Shown here one piece after another: positions 6,289 through 14,257 of a DNA stretch of 19,074 nucleotides (its first letter is position 1; the number at the start of each line of letters is the position of its first letter). The translations under genes were made by a program, and so were the position numbers. The stretch is from Verrucomicrobia bacterium UBA4286 (lineage in GTDB: Bacteria > Verrucomicrobiota > Kiritimatiellia > RFP12 > UBA1067). The DNA is taken from NCBI GenBank assembly GCA_002395905.1, contig DGVK01000083.1:1-19074 (forward strand), written 5' to 3'. The notes under the pieces were generated by a model. The model was not told the DNA's origin. It did no database searches and saw nothing but the letters and a program-made list of their open reading frames with translations.

Positions 6289-8835
6289 ATGACAAAGTAT
6301 ATCATCGGGATTTTCGCCCTCACCGGCGCAACCGCATTCGGCGAGACTGTTTACGAGAACGACTTCTCCGAGCGGAGAAGCGCGTCGCCCGTCCCCACTG
6401 CGGAGTGGCGCGCCGTCGATTACGTGACGGGGCTGCTCGCGAACACCAACTCCGCCGCGCCGTTCGCGGAGACCGCCGAGGGGCAGGTGATGCAGGACGG
6501 CTGGATTATGTCGCAGCAGTCCAACAACAAGGGTAACGCGCGCGTCTATGCGGATGGCGGAAACAACATGGCGACGCTCGGCCACGAAGACGGCGACCAT
6601 GCGCAGCTGAGTTTCGTGAAGCAGCGCCTCGGCAACACATTTACCGATGGAGTAGTCACGGTTCAGTTCGACTTCCTGCCGCCGGAAAACTGGGCGTCGT
6701 ACGGCGACGGCGACCGCCGCGCGGCTCTCTCGATCGGCGACGAGGGCTTCTACTCGCCGTCCGTCTCGCAGGACAAGGTTTACCAGCACACTGTCGGCAG
6801 CGTCGGTGTCAGGCTGGAAGGTTCTCGCAAGGTCTATTACAACGCCAACCAGGATACCGCCAACACCGGCACTACGGAGAAGGAGGTCACGCGCTACGCC
6901 TGGCACCGCGCCGTCGTGACGATCGACCTGGACGCGCGCAAGTGGGGCTTCGCGATGTATGAGATGGGCCAGCACCCCGCGCTCGGCGCCGCCACGCCGG
7001 CGACGGCCGTTTATACGGCGAACGACCTTCCCTTCGCCGACGATTCCGTGACGAGCGTTTCATCCATCGGCCTCGGCGGTTTCGGCGTGGTCTGGAGCGC
7101 GGGCGGGTATGCGTCGGGCCAGTCGCCGACCCATATAGCGGCGTTCGACAACATCCGCGTTGCCCACAACGGCGTGGAATGCTATGTCAACGACTTCTCG
7201 TCAGGCCGCCGCCGCAACCTCGGCGGAACGACGTCCGGCGCATACACGCCAGACGGTCTCTTGACAAGCCGTGTCGAGAATGAGGTGTATGTGCTGAACA
7301 AGGAGATCGTGGACGATTTGACAGGCGGCGAGTCGGTCGTCCAGCCGCTTGGCGTGGATGGCTGGCGCCGCACCATGCATGGCGCCGGCACGGCCAAAGC
7401 CTATGTAGGCAGCGGGACGACCGGGGGGGCGAGCTATACCGCTCTCAAGTGCGAAGGGTCGGCGGCGAATGGCCAAGCAGGTGTCGCGTACGTGACGCAT
7501 CCGTTCGGGACGACCGTCTCTTCCGGCAAGGTGAAGATACAGGTGGACGTCCGCACTCATTCCACTTGGGCATACAACGCCAATTACCTGAACACGGCCT
7601 GGCTCACGCTTGGCGACGAAGCCCACTACAACGCGACGCCAGTCGACGCCAAGAACCACAGATTCACGTCTGTCGGCATACGTGCGACGCCTTCTTCTAC
7701 GAAAGGCTCGCCGATCTACATGCTGTCCGACGGGACGACGGTTGACACGGCTACAACAGCCATAGCCAAGAGCAAATGGTACAGGATGGTGGTGACGGCG
7801 GATATCGACAACGGCAAAGTCGTTTACAAGCTCTACGACCAGGGCGAGGCGTCGCCCAACAGTGCGACGGCAGACGGCACGCTCCTTTACACTTCTCCTG
7901 AATTCGACCAGCTCAACAGAGACAGAGTGAAGTCTCTCTCCTGCTTCTCGCTCGGCGCATACTTCTGCACGCTCTACTTCGACAACATAAAGGTGTGGCA
8001 CGTGCCTACGGGTTCGACGGCGCAGACCCTGCTCTACGAGAACTACTTCACCTCGCGCACCTACCACCATCAGGGCAGGCGCGTCGCCAAGCTCGCAGGG
8101 ACGATGCTCCTGAACCCCGAGGGCCAAGACGGCTGGACGCGGCTGAATTATTCGGATGGCGCCGATGTCTTCGCGACGGACGCCGCCAACCCTGCGGTCG
8201 CGTTCGCCAGATACAGCTCCGACTCCTTCGTGGCGCATGACATAGGGCGCAACGTGAAGACCGGGACTTTGTCCGTGCAGGCCGACATGCGTCCGCCCAA
8301 GGGTTGGCAAATCAACGGCGGCAGCGTCTATCTGCGGCTTGCCGGCGACGCGCACATCCAGAGCTCCATCCGCGACGACGATACCTACTTTCTGAAGAAC
8401 ATCGCGACGGGCTTCGGCTTCAGGAACGTGGGGACGGACAAGAAGGACAACATCTACACCAACTCCACCATCGCGGCGTATCGCGGCGACCTCAAAGGAG
8501 GCGGCGAATTCGAGAACGCGGCCTGCGTCGTCGACCCGACTCACTGGTATCGCTTCGTCGCCACTGCGCGCGTTTCGGAGAGTCAATATGATGTTGCTGT
8601 ATACGACATGGGCGCGGCCCAGCCGACGCTTGCGACCGCCACGCCCGCTTCGTCGGTCGCCACGTTCTCCGCGCTTCCCTTCCGCCGCTCGCGCCGCGAT
8701 CTCGGCGGGATTTCGTGCTACGGTCTTTCGGTCAACCGCACCTTGTACAGCAGTGTTGACGATACTCTCGGACCGCTCGTCGACAACATCCGCATAACGC
8801 ACGAGAGAAACGGCATGATGGTCATTCTCCGGTAG
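6289..8835 (+). CDS. Secreted protein with three tandem LamG-like modules, function unknown
   Basis: The protein has 848 residues and begins with a probable Sec signal peptide (Lys3, hydrophobic core to about residue 18, cleavage near AFG/ET). The rest is three homologous modules of about 270-285 residues, at roughly 20-296, 297-581 and 582-848. Each has the same landmarks in order: a YENDF-like opening, a DGW motif, an amphipathic strand (VTVQFDF, VKIQVDV, LSVQADM), a W-H/Y-R strand followed by a five-strand-like region, and a closing DNI(R/K)V. This looks like a concanavalin/LamG-type beta sandwich, which in secreted proteins often binds carbohydrate; fold and ligand are inference. No catalytic motif, C-terminal anchor or sorting signal is evident. 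A good Shine-Dalgarno (GAAAGGA) lies about 7 nt before ATG 6289. Divergent from the XylR-like regulator that probably controls it. Confidence 0.75.
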   Translation: MTKYIIGIFALTGATAFGETVYENDFSERRSASPVPTAEWRAVDYVTGLLANTNSAAPFAETAEGQVMQDGWIMSQQSNNKGNARVYADGGNNMATLGHEDGDHAQLSFVKQRLGNTFTDGVVTVQFDFLPPENWASYGDGDRRAALSIGDEGFYSPSVSQDKVYQHTVGSVGVRLEGSRKVYYNANQDTANTGTTEKEVTRYAWHRAVVTIDLDARKWGFAMYEMGQHPALGAATPATAVYTANDLPFADDSVTSVSSIGLGGFGVVWSAGGYASGQSPTHIAAFDNIRVAHNGVECYVNDFSSGRRRNLGGTTSGAYTPDGLLTSRVENEVYVLNKEIVDDLTGGESVVQPLGVDGWRRTMHGAGTAKAYVGSGTTGGASYTALKCEGSAANGQAGVAYVTHPFGTTVSSGKVKIQVDVRTHSTWAYNANYLNTAWLTLGDEAHYNATPVDAKNHRFTSVGIRATPSSTKGSPIYMLSDGTTVDTATTAIAKSKWYRMVVTADIDNGKVVYKLYDQGEASPNSATADGTLLYTSPEFDQLNRDRVKSLSCFSLGAYFCTLYFDNIKVWHVPTGSTAQTLLYENYFTSRTYHHQGRRVAKLAGTMLLNPEGQDGWTRLNYSDGADVFATDAANPAVAFARYSSDSFVAHDIGRNVKTGTLSVQADMRPPKGWQINGGSVYLRLAGDAHIQSSIRDDDTYFLKNIATGFGFRNVGTDKKDNIYTNSTIAAYRGDLKGGGEFENAACVVDPTHWYRFVATARVSESQYDVAVYDMGAAQPTLATATPASSVATFSALPFRRSRRDLGGISCYGLSVNRTLYSSVDDTLGPLVDNIRITHERNGMMVILR

Positions 8836-8870
8836 CCGGTCGGCAAGACTTGTTTCGCGTAACGGGCGGT

Positions 8871-8899
8871 TTGAGGTTTTCGGCAGGATGTGGTATAAT
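8871..8899 (+). promoter_or_regulatory. Promoter of the ferredoxin-transporter operon
   Basis: TTGAGG at 8871-8876, a 17-bp spacer and TATAAT at 8894-8899, the latter with a TGTGG extension, form the most complete promoter in the window. It predicts a start near 8906 and a leader of about 80 nt. The leader carries the palindrome TCGTACGA at 8927-8934 and a tandem near-repeat ACCACGAAGA/ACCACTAAGG just before the Shine-Dalgarno. Confidence 0.75.
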
Positions 8900-8986
8900 A
8901 CTCCCAAAAGCGCGGATCAGGTTTGGTCGTACGAGCTTCAGTAAGGCAAAAACAAAACCACGAAGAACCACTAAGGAGGAAAAGAA

Positions 8987-9157
8987 ATGGCACATAAGAT
9001 TGCGGCCGACAAGTGTGTCGGATGCGGGGGATGCAAGGACGCCTGCCCTGCGGAGGCGATCAGCGAGGGAACTCCCTACTCGATCGATCCCGACAAGTGC
9101 GTCGACTGCGGGGCGTGCGCCGCGCAGTGCCCGTGCGAAGCTATCTCCCCGGCGTGA
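8987..9157 (+). CDS. Small 2[4Fe-4S] ferredoxin
   Basis: This 56-residue protein is a clostridial-type ferredoxin, a soluble low-potential electron carrier. Two complete cluster motifs are visible: CVGCGGCKDACP (Cys10, 13, 16, 20) and CVDCGACAAQCP (Cys38, 41, 44, 48), with the usual PAEAIS and PCEAIS after them. One extra cysteine, Cys50, follows the second motif. AAGGAGGA at 8973-8980 sits 6 nt before the ATG, an excellent site. Its TGA overlaps the GTG start of the membrane transporter by four bases (GTGA), so the two are translationally coupled. Its redox partner cannot be told from the sequence. Confidence 0.95.
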   Translation: MAHKIAADKCVGCGGCKDACPAEAISEGTPYSIDPDKCVDCGACAAQCPCEAISPA

Positions 9158-9990
9158 TAGAGTTCGTCCACGAGACCCTGCTTCTGCTTCCGTTCCTCTT
9201 CGCAACCTATCTGGTTCTTGAGGCGATCGAGGCGAAGGCGGGTGGTGCGCTCGAGCGTTGGCTCGAGCGTGCTCGTTCTGTGGGGCCGCTCGCGGGCGCG
9301 CTTGCGGGCGCGGTTCCGCAGTGCGGCGTCTCGGCGGCCGCGGCGTCGTTCTATGCGGGCGGCGTCATAACAGTCGGGACTCTTATAGCCGTTTTCCTGT
9401 CGACATCCGACGAACTTCTGCCTGTTCTCATTTCGCAACATATGCCTTTCGACCTGATGGCGAAGATAGTCGGCCTAAAGATTCTCTGCGCGGTTGCCGC
9501 AGGATTTGTGGCGAACGGCGTGCTGGCCGTGATGCGCCGCCGTCGCCGCGAGGTCAACGTCGGCGACCTCTGCGAGCACAGCCGCTGTCACTGCCGCGAA
9601 CACAAAGGAATCCTCGTGCCGGCCCTCATTCACACGGCCGAGATATTCGTCTTCATCGCGCTGGTGTCGGGCGCGATAGAACTCGCGATGCACTTTTTCG
9701 GCGAGGGATGCCTTGAGCACCTTCGCCTTACAAAGCCGGTTTTCGGCGAACTCGCCGCAGGCGCGCTCGGGCTTATCCCCAACTGCGCCGTCTCGGTCGC
9801 CGGTGCGGAACTTTATGCGAAGGGCGCGATGAGCGGCGGCGCGCTCATGGCGAGTTCGTTCACGGGGTCGGGCCTGGGGCTGCTCGTGCTGCTCAGAACC
9901 AACAGGGATTTCAAGGAGAACATCTGCATCGTGGCGTCGGTCTATGCCGTCGGGGTGGCCCTCGGCGCGCTGACGGGTCCGCTGCTGTAG
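9154..9990 (+). CDS. ArsP_2-type ten-helix putative heavy-metal/manganese exporter
   Basis: A 278-residue integral membrane protein of the family annotated as putative manganese transporter or arsenic efflux protein (Pfam ArsP_2). It has an internal two-fold pseudo-repeat: VPQCGVSAAAASFYAGG at 54-70 and IPNCAVSVAGAELYAKG at 208-224, each with a P-X-C motif in a likely membrane helix. STSDE (83-87) is another conserved signature. A Cys/His-rich hydrophilic loop, CEHSRCHC (140-147), between the halves could sense or pass on metal. The transported ion has not been firmly shown for the family as far as I know. GTG 9154 is chosen because it overlaps the ferredoxin stop (GTGA) and begins with the family-typical IEFVHETLLLLPFL; longer in-frame readings would translate the ferredoxin region out of frame. 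Confidence 0.85.
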   Translation: MIEFVHETLLLLPFLFATYLVLEAIEAKAGGALERWLERARSVGPLAGALAGAVPQCGVSAAAASFYAGGVITVGTLIAVFLSTSDELLPVLISQHMPFDLMAKIVGLKILCAVAAGFVANGVLAVMRRRRREVNVGDLCEHSRCHCREHKGILVPALIHTAEIFVFIALVSGAIELAMHFFGEGCLEHLRLTKPVFGELAAGALGLIPNCAVSVAGAELYAKGAMSGGALMASSFTGSGLGLLVLLRTNRDFKENICIVASVYAVGVALGALTGPLL

Positions 9991-10008
9991 ACTTCGGGGA
10001 GGCGCGTC

Positions 10009-10989
10009 ATGGGAAGCTTCAAGGACAGAGCACTGCGGGTTTACGGGTTCGTGCGGACGGTCGTAGTTGGGTTCTCGGGGAATTTCTGCTCCATGCATGC
10101 GGCCGGGCTTACGTATTTCTCCATGCTCGCGCTCGTGCCGAGCCTTTGCCTGCTGCTCTTTGCCGCGAAGATGTGCGGCGTGGACGACTACGCCCGCCGC
10201 GCGATAGACACCCATATCGACGAAATGATCGCCAACATCGAGAACGGACAGGACGACGAAGTCGTCCACACCCTGGCCGACGCGAAGGTTTTGAGCGAGG
10301 AGGAGCTTGAGCGAAAGCGCATCGCCGCGCTCGAGTTCGGCAGCCAGGCGCGCGAGATATCGGACGGCATCTTCGACCGCATCGACAAGTTCGACGTGGG
10401 GACGCTCGGCTGGATAGGCTTCGTCTTCCTGCTGTGGACCGTCATAAGCTCGCTCGGCATGGTGGAGGTGAGCTTCAACCAGATATGGGGCGTCGCTAAG
10501 CCGCGGCCTGTGTGGAAGCGCGCCTACATGTATATGCTCGTCTCGATAATACTGCCCGTCCTCGTGACGCTTGCGATGTCGCTGCCGGTCCTCTCCGTCG
10601 CGAAAAACGTGATAGTGGCGACGCTCGGCGCGACCTGGCTCACCAGGTGGGCCGGCGACGGGCTTGTATGGCTTCTTGACTCGTGGATCATAAAGTTCGC
10701 GTTCACGTTCGCCATCGCCTCGCTCAACTTCGCGCTGCTCTTCAAACTCATGCCCAACTGCCATGTGCGCTTCAAGGCGGCCTGGATCGGCGGCGCTGCG
10801 ACGGCGGTCCTCTACGGCGGCTGGATGAAGGCCTGCGCCGTGGCCCAGGTCGGTATTGCGAAGTCGTCGGCGCTTTACGGTTCGTTCGCCATATTCCCGA
10901 TACTGCTCGCGTGGATGTACATGAGCTGGGAGATAATCCTGCTCGGCGCGAACGTCGTTTACGCGATACAAAAGGAGATCGAGAGATGA
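10009..10989 (+). CDS. YihY/BrkB family inner-membrane protein
   Basis: The protein has 326 residues and matches the YihY/UPF0761 family (formerly linked to ribonuclease BN and the Bordetella BrkB protein). About six membrane segments are seen. The first follows the family signature AAGLTYFSMLALVPSLCLLL, and a hydrophilic loop of about 70 residues separates it from the second. WTVISSLGMVEVSFNQIWGV, then a late KSSALYGSFAIFPILLAWMY, are also typical. The molecular role of the family is unsettled, and the old RNase BN label is known to be wrong. GGGGAGG at 9996-10002 is 6 nt before ATG 10009. Its TGA overlaps the next gene's ATG (ATGA), so it is coupled to the reductase. Confidence 0.9.
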   Translation: MGSFKDRALRVYGFVRTVVVGFSGNFCSMHAAGLTYFSMLALVPSLCLLLFAAKMCGVDDYARRAIDTHIDEMIANIENGQDDEVVHTLADAKVLSEEELERKRIAALEFGSQAREISDGIFDRIDKFDVGTLGWIGFVFLLWTVISSLGMVEVSFNQIWGVAKPRPVWKRAYMYMLVSIILPVLVTLAMSLPVLSVAKNVIVATLGATWLTRWAGDGLVWLLDSWIIKFAFTFAIASLNFALLFKLMPNCHVRFKAAWIGGAATAVLYGGWMKACAVAQVGIAKSSALYGSFAIFPILLAWMYMSWEIILLGANVVYAIQKEIER

Positions 10990-11840
10990 AACTTCTCATA
11001 ACAGGCGGCAGAGGCATGCTCGGGCGCACCCTCCAGAGGCGCCTCGCCGGGCATGACATTGTCGTCGCCGACCTGCCCGAATGGGACATAACCGACGCCG
11101 ACGCCTTTACTGCGGGCATGATGGCCGAAAAGCCCGACGTCGTCGTGCATTGCGCGGCGATGACGAAGGTGGACGACTGCGAGGCGCGCCGCGAGCTGGC
11201 CTTCAAGCTCAACGAAGAGGGTTCGAGGAACGTCGCCATGGCGTGCAAGGTGTGCGGCGCGCGTCTTTTCGCGATTTCAACCGACTATGTGTTCAGCGGC
11301 GAGCCGCCCAAAGAGCCGTGGGCGTGGAGCGAGACCGACGTCCCGCGTCCGCGAACGGTCTACGGCGCGTCGAAGTTCGCAGGCGAGCAGTCGATTCAGA
11401 TGATTCTTCCAGAGGCGGCGATCATCAGAATCGCATGGCTTTACGGCGCGGGCGGTCCGAGTTTCGTGCATACCATGGCTAAGCTCGGCGCGCAGGAGGG
11501 CGCGCCGCTAAAGGTTGTGAACGACCAGCGCGGCAACCCGACGAGCTGCGACGTCGTGGCGGATGTAATATCGTTTCTTCTCGGCAAGCCGGATGTAAGC
11601 GGTATAGTCCATGCGACATGCGAAGACCAGTGCACATGGTACGATCTCACGGTGGAGCTGTTCCGGCTGCTCGGTCTCTCGCGCGAAGTTGCGCCGTGCA
11701 CGACCGAGGAGTTTCCGCGCCCTGCGCCGAGGCCCAGAAACTCCGCGCTGAAGAAGAGCGTTCTCAATCTTCTCGGTTATCGAACGCCGAACTGGCGCGA
11801 CGCGCTCGCGAAGTTCGTCCGCGAAGAGTTCGCGTCTTGA
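10986..11840 (+). CDS. RmlD-like dTDP-4-dehydrorhamnose reductase family protein
   Basis: A soluble extended short-chain dehydrogenase of 284 residues. The dinucleotide-binding loop is TGGRGMLG (residues 6-13). The catalytic set is STDYVFSG followed by YGASK (Tyr126, Lys130), and WLYGAGGPSFV, then VNDQRGNPTSC, are RmlD-family landmarks. RmlD reduces dTDP-4-dehydrorhamnose to dTDP-L-rhamnose for surface polysaccharide. No rmlA, B or C lies nearby, so the precise sugar is uncertain and a related nucleotide-sugar reductase is possible. It starts inside the YihY stop codon (ATGA) and its own TGA is overlapped by the TTG of the next gene. Confidence 0.85.
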   Translation: MKLLITGGRGMLGRTLQRRLAGHDIVVADLPEWDITDADAFTAGMMAEKPDVVVHCAAMTKVDDCEARRELAFKLNEEGSRNVAMACKVCGARLFAISTDYVFSGEPPKEPWAWSETDVPRPRTVYGASKFAGEQSIQMILPEAAIIRIAWLYGAGGPSFVHTMAKLGAQEGAPLKVVNDQRGNPTSCDVVADVISFLLGKPDVSGIVHATCEDQCTWYDLTVELFRLLGLSREVAPCTTEEFPRPAPRPRNSALKKSVLNLLGYRTPNWRDALAKFVREEFAS

Positions 11841-12439
11841 AGCCGAATCCCCAGGAAGAGAAGTCTAGAATCAGGCGCGAGATGAAGGCGCGCCGGAAGG
11901 CTCTCACGGCTGAGGAGCGGGCGGCGGCGGACGCCGTCGTATGCGAGAGGCTCAAGGCGCGCCGCGACCTTTGCGAAACGGCGGGCGCGTTCGACAGCGG
12001 CTCTGCACTGGCCGTATATCTCGCAGGTGCGGACGAAATCAACATTGACGCTTTCATTGAATATATGCTCGGCGCAGGAGTGAATGTCGTCGCGCCGCGC
12101 TGGAACGGACAGACTTACGTGCTCGCCCGGCTTGCGGGGCTTGACGGGAAAAGCCTGCGGCTCGGGCCGATGGGCATTCGCGAGCCTGTCGACGGAGAAG
12201 TCGTGGAGCCGGGTGAAGTGCGGGCGTGGATCGTTCCTGGGCTTGCTTTCACGCGCGGGGGCAAGCGTCTCGGTTATGGCGGTGGATGGTATGACCGGTT
12301 CCTTGCATCCGCCCCGCGCGGCGCGGTAAAGATAGGCGTCGCCCATCCGTTCCAGATTCTTGACGACCTCCCGGGCGAGCCTCACGACATGCGGCTCACG
12401 GCCGTCGTCGACGGCGGGGCGCATCTTGCGTCGACATAG
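11837..12439 (+). CDS. 5-formyltetrahydrofolate cyclo-ligase
   Basis: The 200-residue cytoplasmic enzyme converts 5-formyl-THF to 5,10-methenyl-THF using ATP, salvaging a dead-end folate. The N-terminal basic helix EKSRIRREMKARRKALTAEER and the signature GYGGGWYDRFL (146-156) preceded by GLAFTRGGKR are diagnostic. The start is most likely TTG 11837, which overlaps the reductase stop as TTGA. It gives the usual family N-terminus ahead of the first K..R..R helix, whereas the next ATG at 11881 would cut that helix. No strong Shine-Dalgarno is seen, so translation probably depends on coupling. The gene ends 9 bp from the convergent lepA stop. Confidence 0.88.
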   Translation: MKPNPQEEKSRIRREMKARRKALTAEERAAADAVVCERLKARRDLCETAGAFDSGSALAVYLAGADEINIDAFIEYMLGAGVNVVAPRWNGQTYVLARLAGLDGKSLRLGPMGIREPVDGEVVEPGEVRAWIVPGLAFTRGGKRLGYGGGWYDRFLASAPRGAVKIGVAHPFQILDDLPGEPHDMRLTAVVDGGAHLAST

Positions 12440-12448
12440 CGGCCGGGG

Positions 12449-14257
12449 TTATTCCTTGATCGTGCCTTTGAGAACGGCGATGAAGGCCGACTGCGGCACG
12501 TTCACGTGGCCGAACTCCTTCATTCTGGCCTTGCCGCGCTTCTGCTTCTCGAGAACCTTCATCTTTCGCGTCACGTCGCCGCCGTACAGCTTGGCGAGAA
12601 CGTCCTTGCGGAAGGGGCGTATGTCCTCGCGCGCGATGATTTCCTTGCCGATTGCCGCCTGGACCGGTATCTTGAACTGGTGGGGCGGGATCGTCTCGGC
12701 GAGCGCCTTGCACATCTGAAGCCCGCGCGTGCGGGCCTTGTCGCGATGGACCATGGTCGCGAACGCATCGACTGTCTCGCCGTTGAGAAGTATGTCCATC
12801 TTCACAATGTCCGACACCTGATAGCCCGCAGGCTCGTAGTCCATCGAGGCGTAGCCGTGCGAAACGGACTTCAGCGTGTCGTGGAAGTCGATAAGTATCT
12901 CGTTGAGCGGCAGCAGGCAGTGAAGCATCACGCGCTTGGCGTCGATGGTTTCTGTTCCTTCCACCGTCCCGCGCCGGTCCATGACGATGCGCATTACGTC
13001 GCCTATCGAGCCGGACGGCGTGATGATGCGAGCCTTGAGCATCGGTTCCGAAATCGTTTCGAGCGCGGAAGGATCGGGCATCTGCAGAGGGTTGTCGAGA
13101 TCGCGCTCGGAGCCGTCCTTCATCTTGAGCTTGTATACGACGCCGGGCGAGGTGGAGATGATGTCCAGCCCGAACTCGCGGCGGAGGCGCTCCTGCACGA
13201 TCTCCATGTGCAGCAGCCCGAGGAAGCCGCACCGGAAGCCGAAGCCGAGCGCCAGCGAGCTTTCGTGGTGGAACGTGAAGGCCGAGTCGTTGAGGTGCAG
13301 CTTTTCGAGACCCGCGGCGACCTTCGGGAACTCGTCCGTGGACATGGGGTATATGCCGCAGAAGACCGTCGGGTGGATGTCGTGAAAGCCGGGCAGCGCC
13401 TCGCTCGCGCCGAGTTTCGTCGTCGTGACCGTGTCGCCGATCTTGATCTCGCTCGGGTCCTTCACCGTCCCGACGATGTAGCCGACCTGCCCCGCCTCAA
13501 GGTGGTCGACTGGCTTCTTGTTCGGCGAGAATATGCCGACTTCGTGAACCGTAGTCGTGACGCCGCTCGCCATGAAGGTGACGCTCTGGCCCGCCTTGAG
13601 CGAACCGTCCACGAGGCGCACGTAGGTTATAACGCCGCGGAACTCGTCGAAGACCGAGTCGAAGACGAGCGCCCTGAGCGGAGCGTCCACACCCTTTGTC
13701 TCTGGAGGAGGGATGCGGTGGACGATCGCCTCCAGCACGTCGGGGCAGCCGACGCCCGTCTTCGCCGAGACCAGAAGGGGGTTGTCCATGGGAATGGCGA
13801 GAATGTCCTCTATCTCGCGCGACACTTCGGGAACGTCCGCGCCCGGCAGATCGACCTTGTTGAGCACCGGCACGATCTCAAGTTTCGCGTCCTGGGCGAA
13901 GTATGTGTTGGCGACCGTCTGCGCCTCGACGCCCTGCGCCGCGTCGACCACCAGGAGCGCCCCCTCGCACGCGCCCATCGAACGGCTCACCTCGTAGGCG
14001 AAGTCGACGTGTCCGGGCGTGTCGAGCAGATTGAAGAGGTATTTGCGCCCGTTCTTCGCGGTGTATTCCATCGAGACCGGGTGGCTCTTGATCGTGATGC
14101 CGCGTTCGCGCTCGAGGTCCATGGCGTCAAGCGTCTGCTCCTTGAGTTCGCGCGCCGAAACCGCGTGGGTAAGCTCGAGTATGCGGTCCGAAAGCGTCGT
14201 CTTGCCGTGGTCCACATGGGCGATGATGCAGAAGTTCCTTATGTTTTCCAGCTTCAT
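12449..14257 (-). CDS. lepA: Elongation factor 4 (LepA) GTPase
   Basis: The protein has 602 residues, the normal LepA length. This translational GTPase binds ribosomes and affects initiation or back-translocation under stress. The P-loop is AHVDHGKTT (13-21), followed by DTPGHVDF and NKVD. The C-terminal LepA-specific domain is recognised by LAKLYGGDVTRKMKVLEKQK and ends with the usual QSAFIAVLK. It is the last gene of the pheS-corA-der-lepA cluster; its ATG overlaps the der stop by four bases (ATGA), so the two GTPases are translationally coupled. Confidence 0.97.
   Translation of the reverse strand: MKLENIRNFCIIAHVDHGKTTLSDRILELTHAVSARELKEQTLDAMDLERERGITIKSHPVSMEYTAKNGRKYLFNLLDTPGHVDFAYEVSRSMGACEGALLVVDAAQGVEAQTVANTYFAQDAKLEIVPVLNKVDLPGADVPEVSREIEDILAIPMDNPLLVSAKTGVGCPDVLEAIVHRIPPPETKGVDAPLRALVFDSVFDEFRGVITYVRLVDGSLKAGQSVTFMASGVTTTVHEVGIFSPNKKPVDHLEAGQVGYIVGTVKDPSEIKIGDTVTTTKLGASEALPGFHDIHPTVFCGIYPMSTDEFPKVAAGLEKLHLNDSAFTFHHESSLALGFGFRCGFLGLLHMEIVQERLRREFGLDIISTSPGVVYKLKMKDGSERDLDNPLQMPDPSALETISEPMLKARIITPSGSIGDVMRIVMDRRGTVEGTETIDAKRVMLHCLLPLNEILIDFHDTLKSVSHGYASMDYEPAGYQVSDIVKMDILLNGETVDAFATMVHRDKARTRGLQMCKALAETIPPHQFKIPVQAAIGKEIIAREDIRPFRKDVLAKLYGGDVTRKMKVLEKQKRGKARMKEFGHVNVPQSAFIAVLKGTIKE

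Noticed and set aside
8834..8843. GCCGGTCGGC as a terminator hairpin after the secreted-protein gene
   Set aside because: The loop would be only two bases and no U-tract follows; no convincing intrinsic terminator was seen anywhere in the window.
9013..9153. Transporter reading frame extended upstream over the ferredoxin gene
   Set aside because: The ferredoxin reading has two intact cluster motifs and a strong Shine-Dalgarno; the extension has no membrane-protein character.
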